A DNA stretch of 64,000 nt from Geofilum rubicundum JCM 15548 (lineage in GTDB: Bacteria; Bacteroidota; Bacteroidia; Bacteroidales; Marinilabiliaceae): assembly GCF_000974365.1 (NCBI RefSeq), contig NZ_BAZW01000012.1:1-64000 (forward strand), in the 5' to 3' direction. The notes under the pieces are model-generated. The model was not told the DNA's origin and searched no databases. It saw only the letters and a program-made list of their open reading frames with translations. Of this stretch, positions 21,151 through 31,707 are shown piece after piece; position 1 is the stretch's first letter; every line of letters begins with the position of its first letter. Both the position numbers and the translations under genes were made by a program.

Positions 21151-22376
21151 TTATTGGGTTAAAATTCCGTTTTTCCAGATTTTTTCCGGACGCATTTGTC
21201 CCTGATGGTACAAGACCTCCTGGTAGTTGGAGGTTGGGAAAGCCATAAGGTCGGCCAGATGTCCCCGCCGGATGCAGCCCCGGTCCTCCAGTTGCAGTGC
21301 CCGCGCCGCCCTGATGGTCATGGCCGCCCAGGTCTCCGCCATGGTCAGCCCTTCCGCCACCCCCATCAGGGCTGCCTGCACCAGCAGATTACCCATGGGG
21401 GCCGATCCCGGGTTCCAGTCGGAGGCAATGGCCAGAGAAGTGCCGGCATCCAGCAATTGGCGCGCCGGTGCAAAAGGTGCGCCCAGTCCGATAGACGCCC
21501 CCGGCAGCACCACGGGTATTGTTTTCCCCTTGGCCAGCGCGCGTATTTCATCGGGTGTCATTGTTTCCAAATGGTCGATGCTTAGGGCCTCCACATCGTT
21601 GGCCAGTTGCACGCAGCCCGAAGTAAACTGATTGCCGTGGATGATCAGGTCAAAGCCCATGGCTTTGGCCTTGAGCAAATATTTTTTGGCGGCAGCGCTG
21701 GAAAAAGCATTCTCTTCCACGAAGATATCCACCCGGTTGGCCAGATGGAACTTCCTGACTTTGGGTAGCAGGTGGTGGACCAGGTGGCTGAGATAGTCCG
21801 CTTCTGAACCCTCAAAATCGCGGGGCAGCAGGTGGGCGGCCAGACAGGTAGGGATCAGTTGTGGGACGCATAGGGTGTCGGCCTGGCGGATGGCTTGTAG
21901 TATTTTCAGCTCGTGGTTTACCGACAAGCCATAACCGCTTTTGACTTCAATGGTGGTGATACCTTGTTTCAGCAGATTTTGTGCACGATGTTTGGTGAGT
22001 TCTGTCAGTTGTTCAATGGAGCTGCCCTGGTTTGGGTCACGGTGCTCCAGATGCCGCCACCCCTGGCAGCGATTTCCTGATAGCTTTGTCCCGACAGGCG
22101 CGCGGCGTAATCGTCTGCCCGGGAGCCTGCCCAGCAGATGTGCGTATGGGCATCGATCAATCCCGGAAAGGCCACCAGGTCCTGGTCCATAAACTGGATG
22201 GATGAGGGATTGGCCTCCGCCTTTAGCTGCTCAAAATTGCCCACGGCCTGAAAGTGGCCTTTGGCCACCAGCACGCCGCCATGGGGAATGATCTGGAGCT
22301 GGTGGTCCGATAAGGCCCCCCTCTCGGGCAGTTCGGCCATGGTTACCAGCTGTTTAAATGGTCCGATCAGTATCAT
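21151..22376 (-). CDS. hutI: Imidazolonepropionase, frameshifted
   Basis: Third enzyme of histidine degradation, hydrolysing 4-imidazolone-5-propanoate to formiminoglutamate. It is an amidohydrolase-fold protein with metal-binding [12 protein letters not shown], the family segment [10 protein letters not shown], a later HGNQF and, near the end, ASDWNPG. The N-terminal frame stops at 22005 (TRAAPLNN). The true frame continues [18 protein letters not shown] and then [15 protein letters not shown]. One missing G or C near 22017 (AGCTCC) explains it; RAAS would be the expected reading. It lies between hutU and ftcD on the same strand. Confidence 0.92.
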
Positions 22377-22431
22377 CCATCTCTGTTTTAGATTTATCCC
22401 AATTATTAAACAATTACAGTAAGCATCTCCT

Positions 22432-24095
22432 TTATAAGTTGAAGTTTTTCAGGTTTTCCAGGGCCGACGGGTAACCGGCATCCGCATGACGGAAGATGCC
22501 CATGGCCGGGTCGTTGTACAGGACCCGGGAAAGGCATTCGGCCGCCCGGTCGCTGCCATCGGCCAGCACCACCATGCCGGCATGCTGGGAATAGCCCATG
22601 CCCACGCCGCCGCCATGGTGAAAGGAGACCCAGGTGGCTCCACCGGCCGTATTGGCCATGAGATTCAGCAGGGGCCAGTCGGACACCGCGTCACTGCCAT
22701 CCATCATGCTTCCGTCTCCCGGTTGGGGGAGGCCACCGAGCCGCAGTCGAGGTGGTCGCGCCCAATGACGATGGGGGCTTTGACCCGACCGCTTTTCACC
22801 AGCTCGTTGAATAGCAGGCCGGCCTTTTCACGATCGCCCATGCCCAGCCAGCAAATGCGGCTGGGCAGTCCCTGAAAGGCTACCTTTTTACGCGCTTCCG
22901 TCAGCCAGTGCAGGAGATGGGCATTGTCGCGGAAGAGTTCCATCAGCGCCTGGTCGGTGGCATAGATGTCTTCCGGATCCCCCGAAAGCGCCACCCAGCG
23001 AAAAGGGCCCTGTCCCTCACAAAAGAGGGGACGGATAAACTCCGGAATAAAACCGTTGTAGTCAAAGGCACGGGCTTCACCGCCCTGCCGGGCCAATTCC
23101 CGAAGGTTGTTGCCATAGTCGAAGGTCACACTACCCCGTTCTTTGAGTTGTAACATAAAACCCACGTGGCGGGCCATGCTTTTAAGGGAACGTTCCTTGT
23201 ATTTTTCAGGGTCGCTTCTTCGCAACGCTAAAGCCTCCTGAAGCGACAGTCCGTTGGGCACATAGCCATTCACCGGGTCGTGGGCCGATGTCTGGTCGGT
23301 CAGGATATCCGGTGTCAGCTTGTCGCGCAGCAGCCTTTCCAGCACATCGCCGATGTCCCCGACCAGTCCCACCGACAGCGTCTCCCCTTTTTCGCAGGCC
23401 GCCAGCACCCATCGTTTGGCCTCTTCATAGTCGGCCGTCATGCGGTCAATGTACTTCGTCTGCAAGCGCTTTTGAATACGCTCCGGATCCACATCTACGC
23501 CCAAAAAGCAGGCGCCGGCCATGGTTGCCGCCAGTGGTTGAGCGCCACCCATGCCGCCCAATCCGCCCGAGACAATGAGCCGGTGCTTCAAATCTCCATT
23601 GAAATATTTTTTGCCACATTCAACAAAGGTCTCCCAGGTGCCCTGTAAAATACCTTGCGAGCCGATGTATATCCAGCTGCCGGCCGTCATTTGGCCGTAC
23701 ATCATGAGGCCCCGTGCTTTGAGTTCCTCAAAATGCGTCCAGTTGGCCCAGGCCGGCACCAGATTGCTGTTGGCGATGAGCACCCGTGGTGCTGAGGGGT
23801 GGGAGCGGATGAGGCCGATGGGTTTGCCCGACTGGACCAGCAGGGAGTGGTGCTCGTCCATCTCCAGCAGGAGGCGGATGATTTCTTTCACCGCCTCCGG
23901 GTTACGTGCGGCCTGTCCCGTGCCACCATAGACAATCAGGTTGGCCGGATCTTCCGCCACCTCGGCATGCAAATTGTTGAGCAGCATGCGCAAAGGCGCT
24001 TCGGTCTGCCACGATTTGGCATGCAGCCGACTGCCGGTAGGTGCCCGGTAAACAGGGTGCCGGGCATAGGTGTCAATAAATTCCGAATATTTCAT
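22432..24095 (-). CDS. hutU: Urocanate hydratase, frameshifted
   Basis: Second enzyme of histidine degradation, converting urocanate to imidazolonepropionate with tightly bound NAD. Landmarks are [33 protein letters not shown] and [12 protein letters not shown]. The conserved [16 protein letters not shown] is followed by a spurious stop at 22704. The C-terminus [15 protein letters not shown] is in the next frame and runs to 22432. One added C (GGAAGCATG to GGAAGCCATG) restores the gene. Starting at MKYSEFID (24095), it overlaps the end of hutH by 23 bases, which suggests translational coupling; a start at 24110 is also possible. Confidence 0.93.
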
Positions 24096-25659
24096 GGTGC
24101 TCGTTTTCAAAGTGGATATTGGCCTGGCCGGCCATCTGGTTGAGATGCTGAATCAGACCTTTGGACCGGACCAGTTCTATGGCATAGGCGATGTCTTCAT
24201 CAAAGACGCGGTCGTTTTCGGTAAAGGAGACATGACTGCGGATGAGTCGGTGCGCCTCTTCAATGAGGAATCCCGACTTCAGCGGCTTACGAAAGTCAAA
24301 GCCCTGGGCTGCTGTGATGAGCTCAATGGCCAGGATCTTTTCGAGGTTATCAACGATCTGCAGGGATTTACGTCCGCTGATGGAACCCATACTCACATGG
24401 TCTTCCTGACCCAGAGAGGTTGGTATGCTGTCGGCACTCGCCGGAAAGCAGAGGCTCTTGTTTTCACTGACCAGTGCGGCTGTCGTGTATTGCAGAATCA
24501 TGAATCCCGAGTTGAGTCCGGTGTGGGTCATCAGCAGCTTGGGCAGGCCCGGCACACTTTCGGTCATGGAAAGGTAAATGCGCCGGTCCGAGATATTTCC
24601 CAGCTCTGCCGCTGCCAGTCCCGCATAATCCAGCGGCAGGGCGATGGGCTGACCGTGAAACAGGCCCCCGCTGATGGTCTTGTCCTCCGAGAATATGATG
24701 GGATTGTCGGTGACCGCGTTGATCTCCGTCAGCGTGGTCTCTTTCAGGTGCAGCCAGGCATTGCGTGAGGCCCCGTGGACCTGCGGAATGCAGCGCAGGG
24801 AATAGGGATCCTGGACACGGGTGCAGTTGCGGTGCGAATCGACGATTTCAGAGTCCTTCAGGAGTTTCCGCATCCGACTTGCCACATAGACGCTGCCGGT
24901 GTGGGGACGCAAGGCGTGCAGTTCTGCATCGAAACTTTTGACCGAGCCCATCATGGCCTCCAGATTGAGGGCCGCCAGGATATCGGCGTGGTCCAGACAG
25001 TTTTGCAGTCGCTCCACAATGGCTATGGCGTGGGCAGCCATGAACTGCGTACCGTTGATCAGCGCCAGGCCTTCCTTGGGTCCCAGTTCTATCGGGGCCA
25101 TGCCCATATGGTGCAGGACCTCTGCCGCCGGTTTTATCTGATCGGCCTGCCAGAGTTTACCCAGACCAATCAGTGGCAGAAACAGGTGGGCCAAGGGTGC
25201 CAGGTCGCCCGAGGCCCCTACCGAACCCTGCTCCGGCACACAGGGAGTCACATCCCGATCGATGTGCCAGATAATACGTTGGAGGGTTTCCACGGCAATG
25301 CCCGAATAGCCTTTGGCCAGTGCGTGGACCTTGAGAATCAGCATGAGTTTGGCCAGCTCCCTGGAGATGGGTTGGCCAACGCCCACACTGTGGCTCATCA
25401 GCAGGTTGTATTGAAGTTTTTTGGTGTCCTCCTCGTCGATCAACGTGGTACAGAGCGGTCCAAAGCCGGTATTGATGCCATACACGCGTTTTTTATGGTG
25501 GACAATATTCTCCACCATCTGTCGGTTGTCCTGCACTTTTTTGAGGATGGCGGGCGAAAGGATGCCGCGCCGCTTTCCTCTGGCCAGATCCAGAGCCCCG
25601 CCAATGGTCATACCATCCTTCCCGTAATGGAAGGGCTGCTTTGATTGTTGCTTTTGCAT
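24073..25659 (-). CDS. hutH: Histidine ammonia-lyase
   Basis: First enzyme of histidine degradation: non-oxidative deamination of L-histidine to urocanate. Intact at 528 residues. The MIO prosthetic group would form from Ala149-Ser150-Gly151 in [14 protein letters not shown]. The active-site tyrosine loop [10 protein letters not shown] starts at Tyr60. Substrate-binding and C-terminal segments ([23 protein letters not shown]) are present. It heads the minus-strand operon hutH-hutU-hutI-ftcD, which together converts histidine to glutamate plus a folate one-carbon unit. No hut regulator or histidine transporter gene is adjacent. Confidence 0.95.
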   Translation of the reverse strand: MQKQQSKQPFHYGKDGMTIGGALDLARGKRRGILSPAILKKVQDNRQMVENIVHHKKRVYGINTGFGPLCTTLIDEEDTKKLQYNLLMSHSVGVGQPISRELAKLMLILKVHALAKGYSGIAVETLQRIIWHIDRDVTPCVPEQGSVGASGDLAPLAHLFLPLIGLGKLWQADQIKPAAEVLHHMGMAPIELGPKEGLALINGTQFMAAHAIAIVERLQNCLDHADILAALNLEAMMGSVKSFDAELHALRPHTGSVYVASRMRKLLKDSEIVDSHRNCTRVQDPYSLRCIPQVHGASRNAWLHLKETTLTEINAVTDNPIIFSEDKTISGGLFHGQPIALPLDYAGLAAAELGNISDRRIYLSMTESVPGLPKLLMTHTGLNSGFMILQYTTAALVSENKSLCFPASADSIPTSLGQEDHVSMGSISGRKSLQIVDNLEKILAIELITAAQGFDFRKPLKSGFLIEEAHRLIRSHVSFTENDRVFDEDIAYAIELVRSKGLIQHLNQMAGQANIHFENEHHEIFGIY

Positions 25660-25944
25660 GAACCTGTTTTTTAAGTCAACAGTAGATTCAATGATCAGAT
25701 AACAATCAAGTTAAGTTGTTTTTTGGGCAGATTCAATGACAAAAATTACCCTTATCTTACTTTTTATTCGGGAAGGCACAATAGGAATGGCCCCCATGTT
25801 TTTGCTGCACTCAAACAGTATGGGCTTCTAAACGGCAATCATCCTCCATCTCTTAGCGATTTTTGTCGAAGGCGGTTAAATCAGCGATTTTTATCGTCCT
25901 TAAATCATCTATATACCCGCGGGGGAATTAACTTATGGCCATAA
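25660..25944. other. Intergenic region upstream of hutH
   Basis: A 285-base gap between hutH and the end of the acyl-CoA synthetase gene. It must hold the hut promoter, but I see no exact TAnnTTTG box. An open frame on the plus strand here (25723-25944) lacks any family resemblance and is treated as spurious. Confidence 0.5.
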
Positions 25945-27608
25945 CTAAGGTCGGTCACTCTTTTCCTCTCCCCGTATTTCTACGCGGCGTATTTTTCCGC
26001 TGATGGTTTTGGGCAGCTCCTTTACAAAATCAATGAGGCGCGGATATTTATAGGGCGCGGTAATTTTTTTGACATGGTCCTGAATCTCCTGTTTGAGTGC
26101 TTCCGAGGGCGCCTGGTCGGCCGCCAGCACAATGGTGGCCTTCACCACCTGTCCCCGAATCTCGTCCGGTGCGCCGGTCACGGCACATTCGACCACCGCC
26201 GGATGGGTCATCAGGGCACTTTCTACTTCAAAAGGGCCTATTCTGTAGCCGGAGCTTTTGATCACATCATCGACGCGTCCCACAAACCAGTAGTAGCCGT
26301 CCTCATCGCGCCAGGCAATATCCCCTGTGTAGTAAATGCCATTCTGCCAGACTTCCCGGGTACGCGCCTCATCCCGGTAGTAACCCTTAAATAGGCCCTG
26401 AGGCGACTGCTTGCCCACCCGGATAACGATTTGCCCCTGTTCCCCGTCCTCGCAAGGCGTACCGTCCGGCTTCAGCAGATCGATGTCATAAAGGGGCACC
26501 GGAATGCCCATGGATCCCGGCTTTGGCGTCATCCATGGTAGTGTGGCCAGTTGAACCGCCGTCTCGGTCTGTCCAAAAGCTCCATCAACTGAATACCGGT
26601 GAGCTGCTGAAAGGTTTCGAATACCTTCGGGTTCAAGGCCTCGCCTGCCGTGGTGCAATACTTGAGGGCAGAGAGGTCATAGTCGGCCAGATTCTCCCGT
26701 ATTAAAAATCGGAATACGGTGGGCGGCGCACAGAAAGAAGTCACCTTGTAATCTGCAATGACCCTGAGCATGTGGGCCGGCGTAAATTTCTGGTGTTCGT
26801 AGACAAAGACGCTGCAACCGGCCATCATCTGTCCGTAGAGCTTGCCCCAGACAGCTTTGGCCCAGCCGGTATCGGCCACCGTGAGGTGCCGGCCGTCTTC
26901 CTCCACATTGTGCCAGAAGCTGGCAGTGATGATATGGGCCAGGGGATAGGTATAGTCGTGGGCCACCATCTTGGGCTGGCCGGTTGTACCGGATGTGAAA
27001 TAGAGGTAAAGCAGGTCGTCGTTTTCCGAAGGAAGGTCTGGCTTCACAAATGGTCGGGCCCGAGTTATTTCCTCCTGAAAATGGTCCCATCCGTCAGGAA
27101 CCAGGGGGCCGATGGAGACCAGTTTTTCTATGGTGGGGCAGTCGGGTTGCGCCTTTTGCACATGATCGATCACCTGTTGTTCGCCCACGCAGATAATGCC
27201 TTTGATGCTGGCCGCATTGCAGCGGTATATGATGTCTTTCTCCGTCAGCAAATGCGTGGCGGGAATGGCCGTTGCTCCAATTTTGTGGAGGGCCAGACAA
27301 GCGAACCAAAATTCGTAGCGTCGTTTGAGTATGAGCATGATTTTATCCCCCCGTTCAAGGCCGATGGACTGAAAATAGGCGGCGGTCGCATCCGATTTTT
27401 CTTTCAGATCCCGGTAGCTAAAGAGATGGTTTTCGCCTTGGTCATTGACCCAGACAAGCGCCACCTTATCCGGCTCCAGACGGGCATATTCATCTACTAC
27501 GTCGTAGGCAAAGTTGAAATTATCAGGAATGTTAATTTGGAAGTTTTGCTGAAAATCTTCCAAAGACGAGAATTCGGGCTGGGTTAAGTATTTCTTATAT
27601 ATCTGCAT
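25945..27608 (-). CDS. Acyl-CoA synthetase (AMP-forming, ACSM-like), frameshifted
   Basis: ANL-superfamily ligase that activates a carboxylic acid as acyl-AMP and then acyl-CoA; medium-chain or acetyl/propionyl-type substrates are likely. Motifs: P-loop-like [12 protein letters not shown], adenylate motif restored as MEAFGQTET, hinge region [19 protein letters not shown], and KTISGKIRR with the catalytic Lys near the C-terminus. The first frame ends in nonsense after GIQLME, and the second part begins [15 protein letters not shown]. One added G (GAGCTTTT to GAGGCTTTT, near 26580) repairs it. It starts 8 bases after the upstream barrel gene, so the two are probably co-transcribed. Confidence 0.9.
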
Positions 27609-27616
27609 GCCAAATG

Positions 27617-28195
27617 CTAGAATTTATAAATAATGCCGACGGAGGTATCCAGCAGATAATCCTGAATATTGTAGCCATCATTGATCCCAAAGTAGAAATT
27701 GGTACTTCCGTCTGTATTGACAAAGGAAAACACCGGAGGCATCAGCATGGTTAATCCCCATCTTTCACTCAAAGAAACCCCCAGACCGGGTCTGGCGACC
27801 AGGCCTACCGAATTGTATCCGTCCAGGTCGTTGCCATTGACTTCGCCGGCGTGGAAGCGCAGGGGAAGTTCTCCCTGACCAAAGAAACGAACATTTCCGG
27901 CTTCGCTGAACCAGTATCTGGCAAAGGGAACCAGTGAGGTGGTGTTGTATTTTGTTTCGGTAACACCATCGTCGGTACTGGAGGAGCTGAATCCGAGACT
28001 GCCACCTACCGACCAGTTGGAATTCAGGTGCATACCAAATTGGGGCATAAGGGTGGTGGATGCCCGGTCCGTTCCGTTTTCAGAACTGCTGATGCTCAGT
28101 GTTCCACCCACCCACATGTTGTTTTGGGCCATGGATCCAAAACTGACCAGGAAGGTCAGTAGGGCCGTAACCATTAAATTTTTCATTGTTTTCAT
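27617..28195 (-). CDS. Small outer-membrane beta-barrel protein
   Basis: Porin/OmpA-barrel-like protein of about 192 residues. The start at MKTMKNLMVTALL (28195) gives a signal peptide ending FGSMAQ. The mature protein alternates hydrophobic and polar residues in about eight strands and ends in Phe (SVGIIYKF), the usual signal for outer-membrane insertion. It has no peptidoglycan-binding domain. Function is unknown; linkage to the acyl-CoA synthetase may be simple co-transcription. A TAAATTTG -7-like box on the minus strand at 28261-28268 could drive it. Confidence 0.75.
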   Translation of the reverse strand: MKTMKNLMVTALLTFLVSFGSMAQNNMWVGGTLSISSSENGTDRASTTLMPQFGMHLNSNWSVGGSLGFSSSSTDDGVTETKYNTTSLVPFARYWFSEAGNVRFFGQGELPLRFHAGEVNGNDLDGYNSVGLVARPGLGVSLSERWGLTMLMPPVFSFVNTDGSTNFYFGINDGYNIQDYLLDTSVGIIYKF

Positions 28196-28293
28196 TTTAA
28201 GGTTAGTATTACCTGATTTTAATATTCGAATGCAAGTTTTAAAATTTTTGGTGATACTTCCAAATTTACTCAACTCATTCCAACTTTCTTTGT

Positions 28294-28301
28294 TACTTTT
28301 G
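28294..28301 (+). promoter_or_regulatory. -7 box upstream of the dCMP deaminase gene
   Basis: TACTTTTG matches the Bacteroidota -7 consensus TAnnTTTG exactly, 46 bases before the ATG. No clear -33 element is seen. Confidence 0.5.
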
Positions 28302-28347
28302 TAGATCTGGTGCTAAAACCCAAATCATTTATCCAAATCATCCGTCC

Positions 28348-28800
28348 ATGGATCCATCATCAAGTGAACTTTTAACAGAGAAGCAGCGCTTATTAGATCA
28401 ACGCTATCTGGCTATGGCCACCGTTTGGGCAGAAAATTCTTATTGTAAACGGCGGCAAGTGGGTGCCCTCCTGGTCAAAGACAAAATGATCATCAGTGAC
28501 GGATACAATGGCACCCCATCCGGATTTGAGAACCAATGTGAGGATGAAAACAATGTAACCAAGCCCTATGTGCTGCACGCTGAGGCCAATGCCATAACAA
28601 AAGTGGCCCGGAGCAATAACAGTTCTGATGGGGCGACGCTTTATGTGACATCATCCCCCTGTATTGAATGTGCCAAGTTGATTATTCAGGCCGGCATTAT
28701 TCGCGTGGTATTTCTGGACAATTACAGGGTCGAAGATGGCGTTCAGCTTTTACGCCGGGCTGGCATTGAGGTCATCCAGGTCAGCCAAAGCACCAGATAG
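28348..28800 (+). CDS. dCMP deaminase family protein (ComEB-like)
   Basis: Zinc-dependent deoxycytidylate deaminase, making dUMP for thymidylate synthesis. At 150 residues it carries the zinc motifs HAEAN (catalytic Glu) and PCIECA (two Cys ligands) plus the substrate segment GYNGTPSGFENQCED. It is intact and followed by the S41 protease gene, an order seen repeatedly in Bacteroidota. The divergent upstream region carries a TAnnTTTG box. Confidence 0.9.
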   Translation: MDPSSSELLTEKQRLLDQRYLAMATVWAENSYCKRRQVGALLVKDKMIISDGYNGTPSGFENQCEDENNVTKPYVLHAEANAITKVARSNNSSDGATLYVTSSPCIECAKLIIQAGIIRVVFLDNYRVEDGVQLLRRAGIEVIQVSQSTR

Positions 28801-28806
28801 AATATT

Positions 28807-28814
28807 TACTTTTG
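28807..28814 (+). promoter_or_regulatory. -7 box upstream of the S41 protease gene
   Basis: TACTTTTG lies 18 bases before the MRYNNNLKQ start codon at 28833. It overlaps an upstream ATG at 28812 and so argues against that codon as the start. Confidence 0.45.
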
Positions 28815-28832
28815 CACAACCAATCTTTCAAT

Positions 28833-30469
28833 ATGCGTTACAACAACAACCTCAAACAAGTTATTTTACCGATTTTATTCGCGCTTGTGTTATCCGGGGG
28901 CTTTTTTTTGGGACAGCTATGGGTGCCTTCCGGGGAAGGAAAATCCAGCAGCCGAATGTTTATATATCCCCAGAGCAATAAGATAGAGTCCTTACTCAAT
29001 CTGATTGAAGAGCAATATGTGGATTCTGTGGAGAAAGAAGAATTGGTGGAGGGGATTATCCCGGAAATTCTAAAAAATCTGGATCCCCATACGGTTTACA
29101 TTCCCGCTGAAGATCTGGATGCTGCCAATGAGGAACTGGAAGGAAATTTTGGGGGTATTGGCGTACAATTCAGCATGCAAAACGATACTGTTTTGGTGAT
29201 TAGCGTGGTATCCGGCGGACCTTCTGAAAAGTTAGGCATTATACCGGGCGACCGTATAATTACCGTGAATGACAGTGTTATTGCCGGGGTTGAAATGGGC
29301 ACGGATAAGGTGGTTGGAATGTTACGGGGTGAAATGGGAACCAAGGTGGACGTGGGATCATGCGTCGTGGCCGGCCCGATTTGATCGATGTGGAAATTAC
29401 ACGTGGTTCGATTCCTGTCTATAGTGTGGATGTGGCTTACATGGTCACGGATTCCATCGGCTACATTAAGGTCAGCCGTTTCGGACGCAACACCTATCAG
29501 GAATTTTTGACGGCCATGGCGCGCCTCAAGGCGCACAATTGTCAAAGTGTGATCGTCGATTTTCGTGGCAATTCAGGCGGCTACCTTGATATTGCCATTA
29601 GCATGACCAATGAGTTTCTGGACAAGGGTGATTTAATTGTTTATACAGAAGGAAAGGCAAGTCCGAGACAAGACGCTTTGGCCAACGGCCTGGGATCTTG
29701 CAAGGATATGGGCGTGACGGTTTTGATTGATGAATTCAGTGCCTCGGCCAGTGAAATTTTTGCCGGGGCCATCCAGGACAATGACCGGGGATTAATTGTG
29801 GGTCGACGCTCATTTGGCAAGGGACTGGTGCAGCAGCAGATTCCGCTGCCCGATGGCTCTGCCATCCGACTGACGGTGGCGCGCTACTATACACCCAGTG
29901 GAAGAGGCATACAAAAGCCCTATGAGAATGGGGTGGAGGACTATCACCGGGATATTTTAGCCCGGTTCGAGCATGGTGAATTTTTTGAAAGGGACAGCAT
30001 TGATCTGGATGAGTCGCTTGAATTTCGTACCCGAAACGGTCGTTTGGTGTTTGGTGGTGGTGGAATTATGCCCGATGTGTTTGTGGCCAGGGATACAACG
30101 GCTTTTTCTGACTATTACTACCGACTACGGGACCGGGCCATTATTTATCAGTATGCCCTGAGATATAGTGACGACAACCGTTTGCAATTGCAACGTTTTG
30201 ATGACGTAGATGCCCTTAAGAATCATTTGGATGAGCAGAATTTGCTCGACGGTTTGTTGGCTTTTGCTCGTGAAGAGGGCGTCGCCTACAATGAAAAAGA
30301 CTTTAGACGTTCGCGTCAGTATATAGCCGTGGAACTGAAGGCTTACATTACAAGAAATATTTTGGACAATGAGGGATTTTATCCGGTATTTCATGAAATA
30401 GACGAGGTGCTGAAAGTGGCCGTGAATCAGATTCAAAAGGGTAATGATGTGTTGACTTTTGACAATTAG
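28833..30469 (+). CDS. S41 carboxyl-terminal processing protease, frameshifted
   Basis: Tail-specific (Ctp/Prc) periplasmic protease. An uncleaved signal or anchor (about residues 8-28) is followed by a PDZ domain (IGVQFSMQNDTVLVISVVSGG, PGDRIITVND). The protease core shows catalytic Ser in DEFSASASEIFAGA and Lys in FGKGLVQQ. The first frame ends wrongly after GTKVDVG. The continuation IMRRGRPDLIDVEITRG is in the next frame, and one added G (GTGGGATC to GTGGGGATC, near 29353) restores it. A C-terminal helical extension of about 130 residues follows the core. Partner substrates are unknown. Confidence 0.92.
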
Positions 30470-30510
30470 CGGGGCTGGATTATTGTTGAATTAAATTGTA
30501 AAAGTGGATC

Positions 30511-30767
30511 ATGGTATTAAAAATAATTCTATTCTTCATCATCTTCTATTATTTATTCAAGCTGGTGGCCAGGGTTTTTTTACCAATATTTGTTAAGAAC
30601 AGAATAAGGAAGATGGCGTCTGAGAAGGAGAACGCTTATAAGGAATACGTTAAGCAACAGAAAGAAAACGAAGGGAAAGTGTTTGTGACGCACCATCCTC
30701 CGATAAAAAAAATACCCCAAAAGGTGATTTGGATGGGGAGTATGTGGATTATGAAGAAGTGAAGTGA
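30511..30767 (+). CDS. DUF4834 family small membrane protein, frameshifted at the end
   Basis: Small Bacteroidota-specific protein of about 85 residues. One N-terminal membrane helix (IILFFIIFYYLFKLVARVF) is followed by a basic, helical cytosolic tail. As written it ends KVIWMGSMWIMKK at 30762. In the next frame the end reads KGDLDGEYVDYEEVK, with a stop at 30765-30767, matching the acidic tail typical of the family. One added C in CCCC near 30716 gives that reading. It follows the S41 protease gene by 41 bases. Function is unknown. Confidence 0.72.
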
Positions 30768-30773
30768 AAGGGC

Positions 30774-30945
30774 GAAGTTACAAACTTCGCCAAGCACATT
30801 TAAAGAAGTTGCCAAACTTTGTCAAGGGCATTTAAGCAAGTTGCCAACTTTATCAAGGACATTTAAGCAAGTTGTCAACTTCGCCAACCGCAGGTATTTG
30901 GGCTGGTTGCACCTGTAGTCAAGTGGTCAGCTTTGTCAAGTGGAT
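30774..30945. repeat. Tandem array of 31-32-base units with AAGTTnnnAACTT palindromes
   Basis: Four clear copies start at 30774, 30805, 30837 and 30868, and a decayed copy starts at about 30920. Each unit has an AAGTT-(3-4)-AACTT palindrome (spacers aca, gcca, gcc, gtc) followed by T/CG-T/C-CAAG and usually an ATTTAAG tail. The array fills the 202-base gap between the convergent DUF4834 and cysH-like genes. It encodes nothing visible and lies where a terminator would be expected. Confidence 0.75.
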
Positions 30946-30969
30946 GGACTTCGTTCAGCCGGTTTTGAT

Positions 30970-31674
30970 TTATCTTTTGTGCAGGCCGCATTCTTTGGTG
31001 TCGGGATTTTCCCACCACCACCTTCCGGCACGTACATCCTCGCCCGGCTCAATGGCACGTGTGCATGGCAGGCAACCAATGGATGGAAATCCCTTATCGT
31101 GCAATACATTATAGGGGACTTTATGGGCATGAATGTATTCCCAAACCTGTTCTTCGGTCCACTGGGCCAGAGGATTAATCTTCACCAGTTGATTGTTCTC
31201 ATCCCACTCAATCACATCAATGTTTTGTCGGGTAACCGCCTGCGAGGCCCGAAGTCCGCAAATCCACGCATCCAGCGTGGAGAAGGCCCTTTGCAAAGGT
31301 TCTATTTTACGCCAGTGACAGCACTCTTTTCGGTTTTCAACGCTTTCATAAAACAGATTGATGCCTTTGCGGTTAACCATCTCCTGGATCTTTTGATGGT
31401 CTGGAAAGAACACCTCTATTTGGTTCTTATATTTGCGGGAGGTACGATCGATGAGGTCATAGGTCTCCCGGAAAAGCCGGCCGGTATCCAGTGTGAAAAT
31501 ACGGGCATTGGGATCGATTTTAATCAGCATATCGGTCAGTACCTGATCTTCGGCTCCCAGGCTTGAGGAGAGCGCAATTTTGGGGTTAAAAACAGGCAAT
31601 ACCCTTTTTAGTATATCTTCTGGTGAGGCATTTTCTAATTCCTTGTTCAGTGCTTTGATTTCCTCTTTGGTCAT
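30970..31674 (-). CDS. cysH: Assimilatory APS/PAPS reductase
   Basis: Reduces activated sulfate to sulfite in cysteine biosynthesis. Intact at 234 residues. The N-terminal ATP-pyrophosphatase-like fold has SSSLGAEDQVLTDML and TLDTGRLFRETYDL. The cysteine set CC (RKECCHWRKIEP) and CxxC (SIGCLPCTRAIEPGED) marks the iron-sulfur, APS-preferring subclass, and the C-terminal ECGLH carries the catalytic Cys. No cysD/cysN or sulfite reductase genes are in the window. It lies upstream of the repeat array and downstream of pfkA. Confidence 0.92.
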   Translation of the reverse strand: MTKEEIKALNKELENASPEDILKRVLPVFNPKIALSSSLGAEDQVLTDMLIKIDPNARIFTLDTGRLFRETYDLIDRTSRKYKNQIEVFFPDHQKIQEMVNRKGINLFYESVENRKECCHWRKIEPLQRAFSTLDAWICGLRASQAVTRQNIDVIEWDENNQLVKINPLAQWTEEQVWEYIHAHKVPYNVLHDKGFPSIGCLPCTRAIEPGEDVRAGRWWWENPDTKECGLHKR

Positions 31675-31707
31675 TTTCTTTCCTTTATATGGTCCAATTC
31701 AATTCTG

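Noticed and set aside
24775-25644. Long (289-codon) plus-strand open frame opposite hutH
   Set aside because: It is entirely antisense to the intact, motif-complete hutH and has no family resemblance. Similar long antisense frames elsewhere (for example 5699-6175 and 26772-27587) were rejected for the same reason.
25723-25944. 73-codon plus-strand open frame upstream of hutH
   Set aside because: No signal peptide, domain or ribosome-binding context, and its composition is arbitrary. It fills an intergenic promoter region.
29330-29400. Programmed ribosomal frameshift in the S41 protease gene
   Set aside because: There is no slippery heptamer or downstream structure, and the same type of single G/C loss recurs in about 20 unrelated genes, so a sequence error is simpler.
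30774-30945. Possible CRISPR array
   Set aside because: Units are contiguous with no unique spacers, stems vary, and no cas genes are present. It is a tandem palindromic repeat instead.
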